Shown here: piece by piece, positions 12,994 to 14,165 of the stretch
How the letters are laid out: each line of letters starts with the position of its first letter
How positions within the stretch are numbered: the stretch's first letter is position 1
Assembly (NCBI GenBank): GCA_019348475.1
Contig: JAHWJJ010000053.1
Location: forward strand, 1-14,165
DNA: 14,165 nucleotides
From: Gemmatimonadota bacterium
GTDB lineage: Bacteria > Gemmatimonadota > Gemmatimonadetes > Longimicrobiales > Longimicrobiaceae
Direction of reading: 5' to 3'
Notes under the pieces: generated by a model
The model's database searches: none
What the model was told of the DNA's origin: nothing
Seen by the model: the letters and a program-made list of their open reading frames with translations, nothing else
Position numbers and translations under genes: made by a program

Positions 12994-13967
12994 GCGCCGC
13001 CGCGCGGGGCGGGGACGGTGTTCAGCAGGCCGGCCAGCCGCTCGTCCACCGTCTGCCCCTCCACCTCCGCCTCGGGGGTGAGCACCACGCGGTGGCGCAG
13101 CACGGGAAGGGCCAGCGCCTTTACGTCGTCCGGCGTCACGAAGTCGCGGCCGGAGAGAAACGCCTCCGCGCGCGACGCCAGGAAGAGCGCCACCCCCGCG
13201 CGCGGCGACGCCCCCAGCGCCAGGCTGGGCTCCTCGCGCGTGGCCCGGACGATCCGCGTCACGTAGTCGCGCACGATCGGCTCCACGTGCACGGTCGACA
13301 CGGCCTGGCGCAGCTGGATGATCTCGCCGCCGCCCAGGACGGGGCGGATGCCGTACGTGTCCGCCCGGTCGGCGCTGAAGCCCTCCACGTAGCGGTCCAG
13401 GATGGCGCGCTCCGCCTCCGCGCCGGGGTACCCCACCACGATCTTGAGGAGAAAGCGGTCCAGCTGCGCCTCGGGGAGGGGATACGTGCCCTCGTACTCC
13501 ACCGGGTTCTGCGAGGCGAACACGGTGAACCCGGCGGGGAGGGGGCGGGTTTTCCCGTCCACCGTCACCTGGCGCTCCTGCATGGCCTCCAGCAGCGCCG
13601 CCTGCGTCTTCGCCGGCGCGCGGTTGATCTCGTCCGCCAGCAGCAGGTCGGTGAACAGCGGGCCGGGGTGGAACGAGAAGTCGCGCTTCAGCTCGTCCAG
13701 CACGTTCACGCCGATCAGGTCGGTGGGCATCAGGTCGGGGGTGAACTGCACCCGGCCGAAGCGCAGGTCCAGCGCCATGGAAAGCGCGCGGATGGAGAGC
13801 GTCTTGGCCGTCCCCGGCACCCCCTCCAGCAGCGCGTGGCCGCCCGCCAGCAGGGCGATCATCATCTGCCGGAGCATCTCCTCCTGCCCCAGCACCACCC
13901 CCGACAGCTCCTCCAGCACCCGGTGCGCGCGGTCGCCCGCCACGCCTTCCTGCTGCATCGTGCTCAT
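12990..13967 (-). CDS. MoxR-family AAA+ ATPase
   Basis: A 325-residue cytoplasmic AAA+ ATPase of normal MoxR length. Walker A is GVPGTAKT (49-56) and Walker B is LLLADEINRAP (108-118, with D112 and E113). Sensor 1 is FASQNPVEYEG (N154), an arginine-finger candidate is R171 in EAQLDRF, and sensor 2 is ASPRAG. All ATPase residues are present. MoxR proteins act as chaperone-like remodellers, usually with VWA or DUF58 partners, as here. The ATG at 13967 directly abuts the TAG stop of the upstream gene. A GAGG ribosome site about 10 nt before the ATG lies inside that gene's coding end. With DUF58 overlapping downstream, all three genes form one leftward operon whose promoter is outside the window. 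Confidence 0.95.
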   Translation of the reverse strand: MSTMQQEGVAGDRAHRVLEELSGVVLGQEEMLRQMMIALLAGGHALLEGVPGTAKTLSIRALSMALDLRFGRVQFTPDLMPTDLIGVNVLDELKRDFSFHPGPLFTDLLLADEINRAPAKTQAALLEAMQERQVTVDGKTRPLPAGFTVFASQNPVEYEGTYPLPEAQLDRFLLKIVVGYPGAEAERAILDRYVEGFSADRADTYGIRPVLGGGEIIQLRQAVSTVHVEPIVRDYVTRIVRATREEPSLALGASPRAGVALFLASRAEAFLSGRDFVTPDDVKALALPVLRHRVVLTPEAEVEGQTVDERLAGLLNTVPAPRGGA

Positions 13968-14165
13968 CTATCGCCGTACCTCATCCAGTAGCCGGTCCAC
14001 GCCGCGGGTGAGCGCCACCAGGTCGCCCGACTCCCCGCGCTTCCACTCCCGCTCCAGCTCCGCGGCGGCCTGGCGCCCCACGGGGCTCTGCCGCGCGATC
14101 CGCTCCAGCATCTCGCCCGCGGCGCGCTCGTCCGGGGGCGCGCGCCGCCCCAGCCGCCGCGCCAT
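13968..14165 (-). CDS. C-terminal fragment of the gene upstream of MoxR, unrecognised
   Basis: Only the last 65 codons are visible; the frame runs off the window edge, where it happens to show an ATG. The fragment is charged, Arg/Glu/Ala-rich and helical in character (for example ERAAGEMLERIARQSPVG), without a membrane segment or known motif. Proteins at this place in MoxR-DUF58 operons are often membrane proteins such as DUF4350 types with a soluble helical tail. That would fit, but it is a guess from context. The stop codon (TAG, 13970-13968) is directly followed by the MoxR ATG. Confidence 0.6.
   Translation of the reverse strand: MARRLGRRAPPDERAAGEMLERIARQSPVGRQAAAELEREWKRGESGDLVALTRGVDRLLDEVRR

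Overview
The window is very GC-rich, with G/C-ending codons in every gene and long antisense shadow frames. It carries ordinary bacterial housekeeping and accessory genes. Two kinds of short extragenic repeat (8-bp arrays and TGTCATTC-type elements), plus the gene families present, suggest a Gemmatimonadota/Longimicrobium-like bacterium. That assignment is an inference from general recollection; no rRNA or marker gene is present to prove it.

Layout from left to right. Positions 1-56 hold an 8-bp tandem array. A leftward block follows: a GntR/FCD regulator (202-891), an aquaporin with its own promoter and a palindromic operator-like site (1032-1766; control region 1804-1852), an intergenic region with an interspersed repeat and a second 8-bp array (1767-2186), and a PqqL-like M16 zinc-protease lipoprotein (2180-5014). 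Next come a tightly coupled SixA phosphohistidine phosphatase and CHAD-CYTH protein (5147-7056), then a stand-alone receiver domain (7268-7666). Two rightward genes follow: an AidB-like acyl-CoA dehydrogenase broken by a single-base frameshift (7888-9577) and an M20 amidohydrolase (9756-10922). A 775-bp non-coding stretch full of repeats and hairpins (10923-11697), ending in a third 8-bp array, separates these from a leftward operon. That operon encodes a DUF58 protein, a MoxR AAA+ ATPase and the cut-off end of an upstream gene (11698-14165).

Working relationships. SixA and CHAD-CYTH overlap by 4 nt (GTGA) and form a plausible polyphosphate/phosphohistidine module. MoxR and DUF58 also overlap by 4 nt and are the standard ATPase/VWA-like pair for envelope or complex maturation. 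The GntR regulator lies directly downstream of the aquaporin and could control it, but nothing in the sequence proves this.

The most unusual feature is the 8-bp array, consensus NGGGTGA(A/T) on the sense strand. Two of the three arrays begin at or within 2 nt of the stop codon of the adjacent gene and run in the sense direction. They place TGA in all three frames and repeat a sequence complementary to the 3' end of 16S rRNA. I saw no CRISPR, tRNA, rRNA, transposase or phage gene.
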